Shown piece by piece: positions 9,332-20,900 of a stretch of 34,899 nt of DNA. The stretch is taken from positions 1-34,899 of the forward strand of contig JAHFQQ010000003.1 in assembly GCA_023259235.1 (NCBI GenBank), in the 5' to 3' direction. The notes below the pieces were generated by a model. That model searched no databases and was not told the origin of the DNA. It saw only the letters and a program-made list of their open reading frames with translations. Position numbers and translations under genes: made by a program. The DNA is from Polaromonas sp. (GTDB lineage: Bacteria > Pseudomonadota > Gammaproteobacteria > Burkholderiales > Burkholderiaceae_C). Numbering within the stretch: position 1 is the first letter of the stretch; each line of letters starts with the position of its first letter.

Positions 9332-9970
9332 TCAGGTTCCGCCCACATAGGGGTTGCTGCGGCGTTCGCGCCCGAAGGTGCTTTCCGGCCCGTGACCCGG
9401 AATAAACACGGTCTGGTCGCCCATCGGCCAGAGGCGCTGGGTGATGCTGTCGATGAGCTGCTGGTGGTTGCCTTGGGGAAAGTCCGTTCGGCCAATGCTG
9501 CCGGCAAACAGCACGTCGCCCACGAAGGCGCGTTCGATCTGCGGTGCGTAAAACACCACATGGCCTGGCGTGTGGCCAGGGCAGTGGCGCACCTGCAGCG
9601 TTTCCTCCCCCAGGGTGACGCTGTCGCCATCGTGCAGCCAGCGTGTGGGCGTGAACGCCTGCGCGGGTGGAAAGCCGAACTGCGCGCTTTGCGCCGGCAG
9701 CGCGTCAATCCAGAACTGGTCGGCCGGGTGCGGGCCGATGATGGGCAGGTCCAGGCGCTGCGCCAGTTCACCCGCGCTGCCCGCATGGTCGATGTGCGCG
9801 TGCGTGAGCCAGATCTGCTCCAAGCCAAGGCCGAGGCGCTGCACTTCGGCCAGCAGGCGGCTCAAGTCGCCGCCCGGATCGATGACGGCAGCGCGCAGGG
9901 TCTGGTCGCACCAGACGATGGAGCTGTTTTGCTGGAACGGGGTGACCGGAACGGTGAGGTAACGAAGCAT
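9332..9970 (-). CDS. MBL-fold (glyoxalase II-like) metallo-hydrolase
   Basis: THAHIDHAGS (HxHxDH), CPGHTPGHVVFY, GDVLFAGSIGRTDFP, FIPGHGPES. Confidence 0.9.
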   Translation of the reverse strand: MLRYLTVPVTPFQQNSSIVWCDQTLRAAVIDPGGDLSRLLAEVQRLGLGLEQIWLTHAHIDHAGSAGELAQRLDLPIIGPHPADQFWIDALPAQSAQFGFPPAQAFTPTRWLHDGDSVTLGEETLQVRHCPGHTPGHVVFYAPQIERAFVGDVLFAGSIGRTDFPQGNHQQLIDSITQRLWPMGDQTVFIPGHGPESTFGRERRSNPYVGGT

Positions 9971-10036
9971 TGCGGGTGGAAGGTCGATTTAATGCAGAGA
10001 CAAGACAAGAACCGGATCGTATCGAGCGCCTGGCGC

Positions 10037-11446
10037 TTATCCCAGCCGGGCCCGGTGCCGTGCAATCTGCGCCCTTACCTGGTTTGGCGCCGTGCCGCCC
10101 AGCATGTTGCGGGCATTGAGCGAACCGTGCAGGCTCAGGCATCCGTAAACATCCTTGTCGATGTTTGGATTGAACTGCTGGAGCACTTCGAGCGGTAGTT
10201 CCGACAGGTCCACGCCATGGGAAATCGCGGCCTTGACCGCCAGCGCCACGGTCTCGTGGGCATCGCGGAAAGGCAGGCCTTTCCTGACCAGGTAGTCCGC
10301 CAGATCAGTCGCGGTGGCGTAGCCCCTGAGGGCGGCGCGCTCCATGGCCTCGGGCTTGACGCTGATGCCGCCGACCATTTCGGCAAAGATGCGCAGCGTG
10401 TCCTTGAGTGTGTCCACGCTATCAAACAGCGGCTCCTTGTCTTCCTGGTTGTCCTTGTTATAGGCCAGCGGCTGGCCTTTCATCAGGGTGATCAGGCCCA
10501 TCAGGTGGCCGACGACGCGGCCAGTCTTGCCGCGCGCGAGCTCGGGCACATCCGGGTTTTTCTTTTGCGGCATGATCGATGAGCCGGTGCAAAAGCGGTC
10601 GGCTATGTCGATAAAACCAAAGCTCTGGCTCATCCACAATACCAGCTCTTCAGAGAGGCGGCTGATGTGCACCATGGCCAGCGCGGCGGCGGCGCTGAAT
10701 TCAATCGCAAAGTCGCGGTCGCTTACCGCATCCAGACTGTTCTGGCAGACTTGCGGCTGGCCGCTTTCATCGACCATGCCGAGCGTGCGGGCGACGCGCT
10801 CACGGTCCAGCGGGTAGCTGGTGCCGGCCAGCGCGGCGGCGCCCAGCGGCAGGCGGTTGACGCGCTTGCGTACATCGGCCATGCGCTCGGCATCGCGGGC
10901 AAACATTTCCACATAGGCCAGCATGTGATGGCCAAAACTCACCGGCTGCGCCACCTGCAGGTGCGTGAAACCCGGCAGAATCACCTCCACATTTTTTTCG
11001 GCAAGATCGACCAGCGCCTGTTGCAATTGACTCAGCAGCGCGCCTGTCAGGTCGATTTCGCCGCGCAGCCACAGCCGCACATCGGTGGCGACCTGGTCGT
11101 TTCTGGAGCGGCCGGTGTGCAGGCGTTTGCCGGCATCGCCTGCAATTTGTGTCAGGCGCGCCTCGATGTTGAGGTGAACGTCTTCGAGGTCGAGCTTCCA
11201 GTCAAACGCGCCCGATTCGATCTCGGTCCTGATTTGCGCCATGCCTTGCTCAATGGCGGCGTGGTCAGCAGGCGTGATGATGCCCTGCGCGGCCAGCATC
11301 TCGGCATGGGCCAGCGAACCGGTGATGTCGGCTTGCCACAGCCGCTTGTCGAAAAACACGCTGGCGGTGTAACGCTTGACCAGCTCGCTCATCGGCTCGG
11401 AGAACAGGGCCGACCAGGCTTGGGATTTTTTGTCGAACTGATTCAC
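10037..11446 (-). CDS. argH: Argininosuccinate lyase
   Basis: ORF 10037..11518. Signature [40 protein letters not shown] start at 11446 ([15 protein letters not shown]) seems likely; the exact start is uncertain. Confidence 0.95.
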   Translation of the reverse strand: MNQFDKKSQAWSALFSEPMSELVKRYTASVFFDKRLWQADITGSLAHAEMLAAQGIITPADHAAIEQGMAQIRTEIESGAFDWKLDLEDVHLNIEARLTQIAGDAGKRLHTGRSRNDQVATDVRLWLRGEIDLTGALLSQLQQALVDLAEKNVEVILPGFTHLQVAQPVSFGHHMLAYVEMFARDAERMADVRKRVNRLPLGAAALAGTSYPLDRERVARTLGMVDESGQPQVCQNSLDAVSDRDFAIEFSAAAALAMVHISRLSEELVLWMSQSFGFIDIADRFCTGSSIMPQKKNPDVPELARGKTGRVVGHLMGLITLMKGQPLAYNKDNQEDKEPLFDSVDTLKDTLRIFAEMVGGISVKPEAMERAALRGYATATDLADYLVRKGLPFRDAHETVALAVKAAISHGVDLSELPLEVLQQFNPNIDKDVYGCLSLHGSLNARNMLGGTAPNQVRAQIARHRARLG

Positions 11447-11648
11447 ATCGGGCTTTCTTTGGGGGGTCGCGGGTCGGGGCAGCGCCGGGTGCCGGCCCGG
11501 ACCTGGCAATGTGCCCAATTGTGGACAATAGTGTTTGAACCAATGGCCTGATGGCTACCAGCGGTGCAATACTCTTTGCTGCAGATTTTATCTTCGCGCC
11601 GGCCTGCCCTGAAAACCGCGACCTGACCGTCAATAACCGACTGAACGA

Positions 11649-12737
11649 ATGTCAAGAGCGTCCACAGATCCGATGAAGCCATCGCGCTACCCACTGAGCC
11701 TGGAAGAATCCACGCTGCATGGGGGTTTAACTCTGGACGACGAGGTGGCGGCCCCACGCGCGCAACTGCGCGCCAGCATGTTTGACGCCTGCCATGTCGG
11801 GGTGGTGTTGCGGGTGGTGCTGCTGGTCGAGGCGGTAGTGGGGGTGGGCGCCATGTTCGGCGCCGGCGAGGTGGCCGACTGGCTGCTGCGGTTTTCCCTG
11901 TTGACCGGCGGCGCGCTGCCTGCCACGCTGGCCTGGCTGATTGCCGTGTGCGCGCTGAAAGGCCACTTGAGCCGGCTTGCCCCTTCGCGCCAGTGGCTGG
12001 TCGGCATGGCGCTCGGTGCGCTGGCCGGGCTGTATGGCTGCGGCTTGCTGGTGCTCATGGGGCCGCTGCAGCCAGCGTCCTGGTGGGCCAGCGCGGCCAC
12101 GGGCGCCCTGTTGTCGGCCATGGTGCTGGCCGGCCTCGTCTGGCGCGCCAGGGCGAGCACACCGGCGGCCACGACGGCGCGGCTGGCCGAGTTGCAGGCG
12201 CGGATCCGTCCGCACTTTTTGTTCAACACGCTCAACAGCGCGATTGCGCTGGTGCGTGCCGAGCCCGCCAAGGCCGAGGCCGTGCTGGAAGACCTTAGTG
12301 AGCTGTTTCGTCACGCGCTGGACGATTCGGCCGAGTCGGTCACGCTGGGGCAGGAAATCGCGCTGGCACAGCGCTATCTGGCGATCGAGCAGATCCGCTT
12401 TGGCGATCGGCTGCAGGTCCAGTGGAGCCTGGACGAGCGCGCCGATCAGGCCAAATTGCCGCCGCTGCTGCTGCAGCCGCTGGTGGAAAACGCGGTTCGC
12501 CATGGCGTGGAGCCCAGTGCGCGCGGTGCGCAAATCAGGATCACCACCGTCAGGCGCGGCAGCACGGTGGTGATCAAGGTTACCAATTCAACGCCGGCCG
12601 GCGCGGGAGAGCGCGGACACGGCCTGGCGCTGGCCAATGCGCGTGAACGCCTGACGCTGCTGCATGATGTGCAGGCGCACTTCAAGACCGTCTTCAAGGA
12701 CGGCGTATTTCAGGTCCGGCTGGAGATTCCCGCATGA
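11649..12737 (+). CDS. LytS/AlgZ-type (HisKA_7TM-like membrane) sensor histidine kinase
   Basis: Multi-TM N-terminus; RPHFLFNTLNSAIALVRAEPAKAEAVLEDLSELFRHAL; LLLQPLVENAVRHGVEP; divergent from argH, as in the argH/algZ arrangement. Start could also be 11673. Confidence 0.85.
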   Translation: MSRASTDPMKPSRYPLSLEESTLHGGLTLDDEVAAPRAQLRASMFDACHVGVVLRVVLLVEAVVGVGAMFGAGEVADWLLRFSLLTGGALPATLAWLIAVCALKGHLSRLAPSRQWLVGMALGALAGLYGCGLLVLMGPLQPASWWASAATGALLSAMVLAGLVWRARASTPAATTARLAELQARIRPHFLFNTLNSAIALVRAEPAKAEAVLEDLSELFRHALDDSAESVTLGQEIALAQRYLAIEQIRFGDRLQVQWSLDERADQAKLPPLLLQPLVENAVRHGVEPSARGAQIRITTVRRGSTVVIKVTNSTPAGAGERGHGLALANARERLTLLHDVQAHFKTVFKDGVFQVRLEIPA

Positions 12738-12780
12738 CAGGCTTCTTTAGTGGCCCAAGCGATCAACCGGGGTTTTCAGG

Positions 12781-13521
12781 ATGACACTCAGAGTGCTGGT
12801 GGTTGACGACGAAGCGCTGGCTCGTTCCCGCCTGCGCACGTTGCTGGGCGATTGCGCGGCCCCGGCGGCGCTGGTGGCGGGCGAGGCGGCCGACGCCGTG
12901 CAGGCCATGACCGCCCTGCAGCAGGGCTGCTTTGACGTGGTGCTGCTGGATATTCGCATGCCGGGGGTTGACGGCATGGCGCTGGCCCAGTCGATCGCCA
13001 CCTTGCCCCAGCCGCCCGCCGTGGTGTTTGTCACGGCGCATGCCGAACATGCGGTGCATGCCTTCGAGCTTGAAGCTATCGACTACCTGACGAAGCCGGT
13101 CCGGCTTGAGCGCTTGCAGCAGGCGCTAGAAAAAGTAGAGCGCATGGCCCAATCAAGGCAAGGGCCAGGGCCTGATTTGTTGGATAAAATGCTGATTATT
13201 CAAGACCGTGGCCGGACCGAGCGGGTGCCGCTGGCCGAGGTGCTTTACCTGAAGGCCGAACTCAAATACATCACGGTTCGCACCGCCAGCCGCAGCTACA
13301 TCCTGGATGGCTCGCTGAGCGAACTCGAAGAGCGCCACGCCGCCTGGTTCATTCGCATCCACCGTAATGCGCTGATCGCGCGGCGTGCCGTGCGCGCGCT
13401 CGAAAAGCATTTTGATCCGGAAGAAGGCGAAGGCTGGGCGGTGCGGCTCAACGGCATTGAGGAAGTGCTGGCAGTCTCGCGCCGGCAACTCAGCGCAGTG
13501 CGCGAGGCCATTGCGGGCTGA
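12781..13521 (+). CDS. LytTR-family response regulator (AlgR-like)
   Basis: Receiver MTLRVLVVDDEALARSRLRTLL...VVLLDIRMPGVDGM; C-terminal LytTR-like segment DRGRTERVPLAEVLYLKAELKYITVRTASRSYILDGSLSELEERH. Confidence 0.9.
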   Translation: MTLRVLVVDDEALARSRLRTLLGDCAAPAALVAGEAADAVQAMTALQQGCFDVVLLDIRMPGVDGMALAQSIATLPQPPAVVFVTAHAEHAVHAFELEAIDYLTKPVRLERLQQALEKVERMAQSRQGPGPDLLDKMLIIQDRGRTERVPLAEVLYLKAELKYITVRTASRSYILDGSLSELEERHAAWFIRIHRNALIARRAVRALEKHFDPEEGEGWAVRLNGIEEVLAVSRRQLSAVREAIAG

Positions 13522-13665
13522 TCCGTCACGGCAACTGGCCTGCTCCGGCGCAAGCGTGCAATATCACGCCAGTGTCCTACATGGTTAGACTCCCGCTCCG
13601 GGTTCAATGGAGGCGTCACGACGGCGCGGATCACACTGCGCCAGCGGCTGATGGTGAGGAACACA

Positions 13666-14835
13666 ATGACTGAAGAACACGCTACGGATGCGCCGCTTGC
13701 TAGTCCCCAACCGGGCCTGCCAGCCGCGCCAGACCCGGTGCTGCTTCACTTGCCGGTGGACATTCGCAACCGGTCGCTGGTGGTGATGGCCGCGCTGGCC
13801 AGCATTTTTGTGCTTCACTGGGCCAGCGCTGTCTTTATTCCGGTCATGTTCAGTGTGCTGCTCAGCTATGCGCTGTCGCCGCTGGTCAACTCGATGGGGC
13901 GCCACCGCGTGCCGCGCTGGCTCGGCGCCGCGCTGCTGCTGTTGGCAATATTCGGTGCTGTTGGCTCGGCTGCGTATTCGCTCGGCAATCAGGCCACGCA
14001 ACTGGTCGACGCACTGCCTGAGGCGGCGCAAAAGCTCAGGCAGGCCGTCAAGCCGCGCGGCGGCAAAGCCGGCAACGCGCTGCAAACCGTGCAGAAAGCC
14101 GCATCGCAACTTGAGCAGGCGGCGCGTGAGAGCGCAACGCCCAACAGCAACCGTGGCGCCACGCGCGTGGTGGTTGAGGCGTCAGGCTTTGACATCAAGG
14201 ACTATTTATGGTCAGGCACGGTGGGCTTGCTCACCCTGATGGGCCAGACCGCGGTGGTTGTTTTCCTGACCTATTTTTTGATGATTTCCGGCGACACCTT
14301 TCGCCGCAAGCTGGTCAAGCTCACTGGCCCCGACCTGAGCAGCAAGAGAATCACGCTGGAGGCCCTGAACGAAGTGACCAGCCAGATTCAGCGCTACCTG
14401 CAGGTGCAACTGCTTATCAGCGCGCTGGTGGGGGTGCTGAGCTGGCTGGCCCTCATGGCCATCGGGCTGGACAACGCCGCAGTGTGGGGAATTGTGGCGG
14501 GCGTGCTCAACCTGGTGCCATATGTGGGCTCAGTGATCATGGCCACGGCCTCTGCGCTGGTCGGGTTTGTGCAGTTCGGCTCGCTCAACATGGCTTTGAC
14601 CATAGGCGGCATTTCCCTGCTCGTTCATACCCTGGTCGGCAATCTGCTCACGCCCTGGCTGACCAGCCGTAGCAGTCAATTGAGTCCGGTGGCGGTATTT
14701 ATCGGCTTGCTCTTTTGGGGCTGGTTGTGGGGTGTCTGGGGCTTGCTGCTCGGCATCCCCATCCTGATGATCGTAAAAGCCATTTGCGACCGGGTGGATG
14801 GTCTGAAACCGATTGGTGAGTTTCTGGGTTCGTAG
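13666..14835 (+). CDS. AI-2E/PerM-family transporter
   Basis: ORF 13651..14835; multi-TM with family-typical NLVPYVGSVI and SPVAVFIGLLFWGWLWGVWGLLLGIPILMIVKAICD. Confidence 0.88.
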   Translation: MTEEHATDAPLASPQPGLPAAPDPVLLHLPVDIRNRSLVVMAALASIFVLHWASAVFIPVMFSVLLSYALSPLVNSMGRHRVPRWLGAALLLLAIFGAVGSAAYSLGNQATQLVDALPEAAQKLRQAVKPRGGKAGNALQTVQKAASQLEQAARESATPNSNRGATRVVVEASGFDIKDYLWSGTVGLLTLMGQTAVVVFLTYFLMISGDTFRRKLVKLTGPDLSSKRITLEALNEVTSQIQRYLQVQLLISALVGVLSWLALMAIGLDNAAVWGIVAGVLNLVPYVGSVIMATASALVGFVQFGSLNMALTIGGISLLVHTLVGNLLTPWLTSRSSQLSPVAVFIGLLFWGWLWGVWGLLLGIPILMIVKAICDRVDGLKPIGEFLGS

Positions 14836-14892
14836 CCAGGCTGGCGACGGGCGCAAGGGTCAGTGGCTTGAAAGATTCTTCAGGGTGTTTTA

Positions 14893-14944
14893 GGCGCCTG
14901 GCCCCCGTGAAGCGTCCATAGAGTGCTATATAAACAATAGCAAA
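14893..14944 (+). repeat. ~52-bp intergenic element containing 17-nt palindrome copy 2 (GCTAT-N7-ATAGC at 14925-14941)
   Basis: GGCGCCTGGCCCCCGTGAAGCGTCCATAGAGTGCTATATAAACAATAGCAAA; its ends resemble the reverse complement of 26116-26166 (GGCGC...GCTAC...CAATAGCAGA). Confidence 0.5.
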
Positions 14945-14957
14945 CAGAAAATTTCTG

Positions 14958-17900
14958 TCACGGTAACCGACCTGTGACAGCAACATCCGGCGGCTGCGTC
15001 AGCACCGCTTCGCCGTGCACCAGCAGCACTGCTTGCACCGGCAAGGCGTCCAGTTCTACCCAATCGCCCCAACCCACCACCCGGTCGGCTTTCAGCGGCG
15101 CCCCGGCGTGGCGGTCGCGTTGCCAGTGCACGGTGATGTCGCGTCCCTGCAACTTCAAGCGGATTTCCACGGCGGGCCAATGCGACGGCAGGCGCGGCGA
15201 CAGGGATAGGCGGCCTGGCCGAACGCTCAGGCCGAGCAGGGTTTCCAGCGCCGCCCGGTAAAGCCAGGCGGCCGAGCCGGTGTACCAGCTCCAGCCGCCG
15301 CGGCCGACGTAGGGTGCGGCGCTGTAGATGTCGCCGGCCATCACGTAAGGCTCGATTTCGTAGGCGAGGCGGCGTTCTGGATGCTGGCTGCGGTGCGCGG
15401 GGCTGAGGGCTTCAAAGCTCTCCCAGGCGCCGTTGGTGTCGCCGGTGAGGGCCTGGGCCATCATGGCCCAGACGCCGGCGTGCGAATACTGGCCGCCGTT
15501 CTCGCGGATACCGCGCGGGTAGGCCTGGATATAGCCGGGATTGTTTTCGGAATGTTGAAATGGCGGATTGAGCAGGCGCAGCAGACCCGATTGTTGATCA
15601 ATCAGCTGCTCCTTGAGTGACTGCATGGCCGGCGCGGTGAAGGCCGCGGTGGATGCCCCCGAAAGCACGCTCCACGCCTGGGCGATCAGGTCGATGCGGC
15701 ATTCTTCGTTGGTGCTTGAACCCAGTGGCGCGCCATTGTCGAAAAAGGCGCGGCGGAACCATGCGCCGTCCCAGCCGGCATCGTGCAGCGCGGCCACCCA
15801 GCCGCTGCGCGCAGCAAGCCAGCGCCCGGCGCGCACGGCGTCGCCGCGTGTCGTGGCCAGCGGCGCAAAGCCATCGATGACGCTGCACAGGAACCAGCCG
15901 AGCCAGACCGACTCACCCCGGCCGTCGCTGCCAACGCGGTTCATGCCATCATTCCAGTCACCGGTGCCCATCAGCGGCAAGCCGTGGGCGCCCACCGCCA
16001 GGCTGCGTTCGATGGCGCGGGCGCAGTGCTCATAAACGGTGGCGGTCCGGGTACTGGTCTGCGGCACGTAGTAGGCGTCTTCCGCGCCCTCGGGAATCGG
16101 TGGTCCTTCGATGAAGGGGACGATGTCGTCGAGAATGGTCGCGTCGCCGGTCGCCTGAATGTAATGTGCGCAGACGTAAGGCAGCCAGAGCAGGTCGTCA
16201 GAAAAATGTGTGCGCACTCCGGCGCCGCCGGGTGCATGCCACCAGTGCTGTACATCGCCTTCGGGGAATTGGCGCGAGGCATTGAGCACGATTTGCTCGC
16301 GCAGCCTCGCCGGATCGGCCATGTCCAGCGCCATGGCGTCCTGCAACTGGTCGCGAAAACCGAACGCGCCGCCGGCCTGGTAAAACCCGGCCCTGGACCA
16401 CAGGCGGCACGCCACCGTCTGGTAGAGCAACCAGCGGTTGACCAGGGCGTCGAACAGTGGATCGGGGGTGGCAACCTGTACCTTGCCCAGCAGCTCCGAC
16501 CACCAGGTCTTGACTTCGGCCAGCGCCTTGCCGGTGTCGCGCTGCGCCCAGTTCAGGGCCATCCGCTCCGCGGCCACCGCATCGGCCCCATGTCCCAGGA
16601 TGAAACTGAACGCCAGTTCGCCACCGCTGGCCAGCTCGAACTTGCTGGCGATTGCGGCGCAGGGGTCAAAGGCTCCGCCGCTGCGTTGCGCCAGCGTGGC
16701 GGGCAGCACCAGCCGACCCAGCATGTCGAAAAATTCACCGCGATGGCAGGTCCACTGCAGATTGGTTGCCGCGTCGGCGGCCGCGCCGAAAGTGAGAAAG
16801 GCAGTGCTGCCGCCGAAGCCACCCTGACTTTCCCGTTGTTGGGCGAACACAGCCGCCAGCCCGGTGCCCTTCCAGGTGTGCAGCGTGCGCCGCGCGCCGT
16901 GTGTCGCGCCCATCTGCCACTCCACCATGGCGACGGCGCGCAAACGCCGCCGTGCCCTGCCGTTGTTGCGGATGTGCACCTGCACCACCTTCACGGCTTC
17001 GCTCAGGTGCGCGAAAAAAGTTGTTTCCATTTGCAGGTCGCCGCGCTGACCCTCAAACACCGAATAACCCTGGCCGTGGCGCACTCGCCAGCGGTCACCA
17101 GTCGCTCCGGGCACCAGCGGCAAGACCTCACCGCTGTCCAGGTCCTGCAGCAGCCAATGCTCGAAAGCCGGGTCGCGGACCGAGTCGTTGGACCAGGGTG
17201 TGATCTGGTGCTCCTGGCTGTCGACGGCCCAGGTATAGCCGCAGCCGGCTTCCGACACCTGGAAACCGAATGCCGGATTGGCGATGACGTTGATCCAGGG
17301 CTTGGGTAAGGGCTCCCCGCCCCGCAAATCAAAACGGTACTCGCCGCTTGCGGCGTCAAAATCGCCCCGGCGGACCATTTCAGCCGAGGTCGCGGGCGTG
17401 GCGGGCGGCAGCTGGTTCCAGAGCGGTATTGGTGCGGCCGCATCGCTGTGCTGCGGCAACCAGCTCTCGTGCAGCACTGCCACCTGCATTTCCAGCGGGC
17501 GGCTATCGGCGACAAGCACGACACGCGCCAGGCCGGCCATGGTCGCCTTTTCGTCGCTCGTGATTTCCTGCTCGCGCAGCAGGTAAAAGCCCAGCGATGA
17601 GCCCGCGGCGGCGTCGCGCGGAAAACTCGATTGCGCGGCCTGCAGCAGTCGGTCACGCAAGGCAAGAATGTCGCGCTGCAGCGGCATCAGGTAAGAGTTT
17701 GGCTCGTTGTCAAGCACCACCATATCGACCGCCAGGCCGCCGAAGATCCACCAGGGCTGCGCCCGCAACAGCGCATGCACCAGCCGTATCCCGTTGGGCG
17801 ACTCGATGCGCACCAGCAGGATCGGTTTGTCTCCGGAAATGCCGAAGCGCCAGAGCAGGCGCTGATCCAGTGGCGAGCGCTCGACTCGCGGCCGTTGCGT

Positions 17901-20900
17901 GCTGTACATGAGGGCCGTGGTCAGATCCTGCAACGCCAGGCTTTCTCCCGGAGTCAGCGCCAGGTCGCGCAGTCGCACCTGCGCCAGCGTGGCGGCCATC
18001 CGGGTGGCGCGTTCAATGTGCATCGGCTGCAAGTACTTGTCGATGCGCGCCGCCAGTTCGCCTTCGGTGTCGGCGGCGGCAGTGGCGAAGCTCAGCCGCG
18101 CCACGGCACCGGGTGCCAGCCGCAGCTTCACACGCAGGCTGGCCATGGGGTCAAGACCATTGATCGGACTGCCCCCAGTGCCCTTGGGTTGCGCCAGCAG
18201 GGCCGGCTGGTGCGGCGGGCGGTTGCGGCCGCTAAACAACCGGCGGTCGGCAATGCAGTCCACCGAAAGCAGCTCGGCCTCGGCTTGCGCCAGAAAGTAT
18301 GCTACCGCCATTTGCGAGTCGCCGGGCAGGCGCGGTCTGCGCGTGAGCATGACGGCGCGCCAATGCGGCTCCCAAAGTGTGTGCATGAACAGGTTGGAAA
18401 ATGCCGGGTGCGCTTCATCGGCGCGTGGATCGGCGAGCACGGCCTCGAAGCCGGAGACCAGCTCCAGGACCTGATCGGTGCGTCCGGTGTTGTGCAGCGT
18501 GACGGTGCGCAACTCGGTATCGTCCTCGGGGCTGACCAGGACCGTGATGGATGCACTCAGGCTGTCGCCCTGTGCGTCAAAGTTGACCCGGTCGGCCATG
18601 AAGCGTGCCTGGTAGCGCCAGCCCGTGCCAGGCGCCGGCGCGGCGGTGAGCGAGACCACGCTGTCTTCGCCTTCGCGGCGCAGGTAAAAAAAGCAGCCAT
18701 AGGCGTCGCGCAGCAGGTCATCGCGCCAGCGTGAGATGTTGCGACCACGCCAGCGGCTGACGCCGGCACCGCTGGCATGCAGGGCGACGCTGTAGGTCCC
18801 GTTTGAAAGCAGTTGGGTCGGCTTCCAGCCAGCGCGCATCGGGTTGATTTCGCGCGACTGGAACACCGGCTCCGCCGGGTGGCCGCCCGGTTTCGGTGGC
18901 TGGCGCGGGTCAGCGCTTTCCACAATTTGGCGCGGGCAGCGTTCATGCAGCAGCGCTTCATGCGCGGCCACTTGTGGGTCGGCGGCGAACCAGCGTCGCG
19001 GTGCGTCCTGGCATAGCACGTTGCAGAGCGCCGCCAGCGACATGCCCTGGTGGTGGGTCATGTACGCCTCAACGAGACTGAAAGCCTGCTGATCCGACGT
19101 GGCGGGCTGGCGTGCCACGGTGAAGTCAAGTGCTTCGAACAGGCCCAGTTCGCCGCGCGCACCGAGCTGCTCCAGCCGCCGCAGGTTGGCCACCGCCGCG
19201 CCTGGCTCATACAAACAGGCCAGCACCGTTGCATAGGGTGCAATGACGCGGTCGGTAGGCGGCGTGCGCCGTAGTGCCAGGCGTGGCACACCAAAGGGTG
19301 AATACTGGTAGGCCAGCGAATGGTCCTGCGCGAAATAGGCCGACTCCGACACGCCCCAGGGCAACTGTCGCGAGGCGCCGAAGGTCTGTTGCTCGGCCAC
19401 CGCCGCTCGCGCCGCGGTGTGCAGCAAGCCATGTTCGGGTTCATGCATCAGCAGCGACGGCATCAGGTACTCGAACATGGAGCCCGACCACGATTTGAGC
19501 CCTGGCAGCACGCCGACCGTAAGGAAAGGGCGACCCAGTGCGGCCCAGTGGCGGCGCGGCACGTCGCCCTTGGCAATGGCCAGGAAACTGGCCAGCCGCG
19601 ACTCGGAGGCCAGCAGGTCGTAGTAGCTCACGTCGAGAGTGTGCTCGTGCACTTGCAGGCCGATATGGAGAAGATGGCGTTTGCTGCTGTAGAGGCCGTG
19701 AAAGTCCATGGCTGCGTACAACGACTGACAGCGTGCGGCTAGACCCGCCAGCGCGGTTTGCGCGGTTTTGTCGCTGGCATTATCCCGCCCCATCTTGCCG
19801 CAGGCCTGGGCGACCGCCAGCAGCAGGCCCGCCAGGTTGCCGCTATCGACCGAAGACACGTAGGCCGGTTGCAGGATTTCCAGGGTGCGGGTGTCGTACC
19901 AGTTGAGCAGGTGGCCATCGTGCTTGGCCAGGCGCTCCATCGTGTCCAGCGTGGCTTGCAGGCGGCTGATGACCTCGCCCGTGCCGATCCAGCCGAACTC
20001 GTGCGCGCAGCAGACGGCCAGCAGGTACAGGCCGATGTTGGTGGGTGATGTGCGGTGTGCCAGCGTGGGCTCCGGCACGAGCTGCAGGTTGTCAGGCGGC
20101 AGGTGGTTGTCTTCGGGCCCGACGCAACGCTCAAAAAAGCGCCAACTGTCGCGCGCCAGGGCATGCAGGTAGTGCCTGTCTTCCTCCCGCACACGCCTCT
20201 CGCGGCTCGATGGGCCCGGCTTGCTGGCCCACCAGGCGGCCAGCGGCGAGGCTGCCCACAGCAGCAGCAGGCTGGCGCCAGCCACGGGATATGGGCTCCA
20301 AAGCGCCGCCACCGCCAGTGCTGCGCAAAACAGCGACGCGGGGGCCTGCTGGCGCACAAATGCTCCCAATTCATTGCGCGACCCTGCCTGGGCCTGGGCA
20401 GCGGTGGTCCATTCAAGAAGGTGGCGCCGGCTCACTGCCATGCGCCAAATGGAACGGACGGCGGCGTCCAGCAGCAGGGCAGCCTGAGCGGCAAGCTGGC
20501 TGAACTGCCAGATGGCAGCGCCGAAGGCGCGCTGCAGTTCACTTTGACCGACATGAAAAAAGTGGCGCCAGGCAATGCCCCCGCGTGTCGGCACCAGTCC
20601 GGCCAGCGCGCCGAGCAGCGGGCCGGCCAGCAGGGCGGCGAACGTCACCTCCAGCGCCGTGGCCAGTGGCAGTGCGCCAGTGAACAGGACCCAGATGAGC
20701 AGACCGAACGCGGCTGGCACCACCAGCGACCGGCGCAGGTTATCGGCCATTTTCCACAAGCCCAGTGCATCAACACCGTAATGACTGGCGCGCCACATGA
20801 TGGGTAGCAACTGCCAGTCGCCACGGCTCCAGCGGTGCAGGCGCAAGGCCGCTACGCCAGCGTGGTGCGGGTACTCCTCGATCAGGGTGACGTCGTTGAC

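Noticed and set aside
13075-13165. AGCTATC...AGCGCTTGCAGCAGGCGCTAGAA within the AlgR-like gene, superficially repeat-like
   Set aside because: Encodes the conserved receiver end (ELEAIDYLTKPVRLERLQQALEKV); similarity to the palindrome family is likely coincidental and lacks the 17-nt core.
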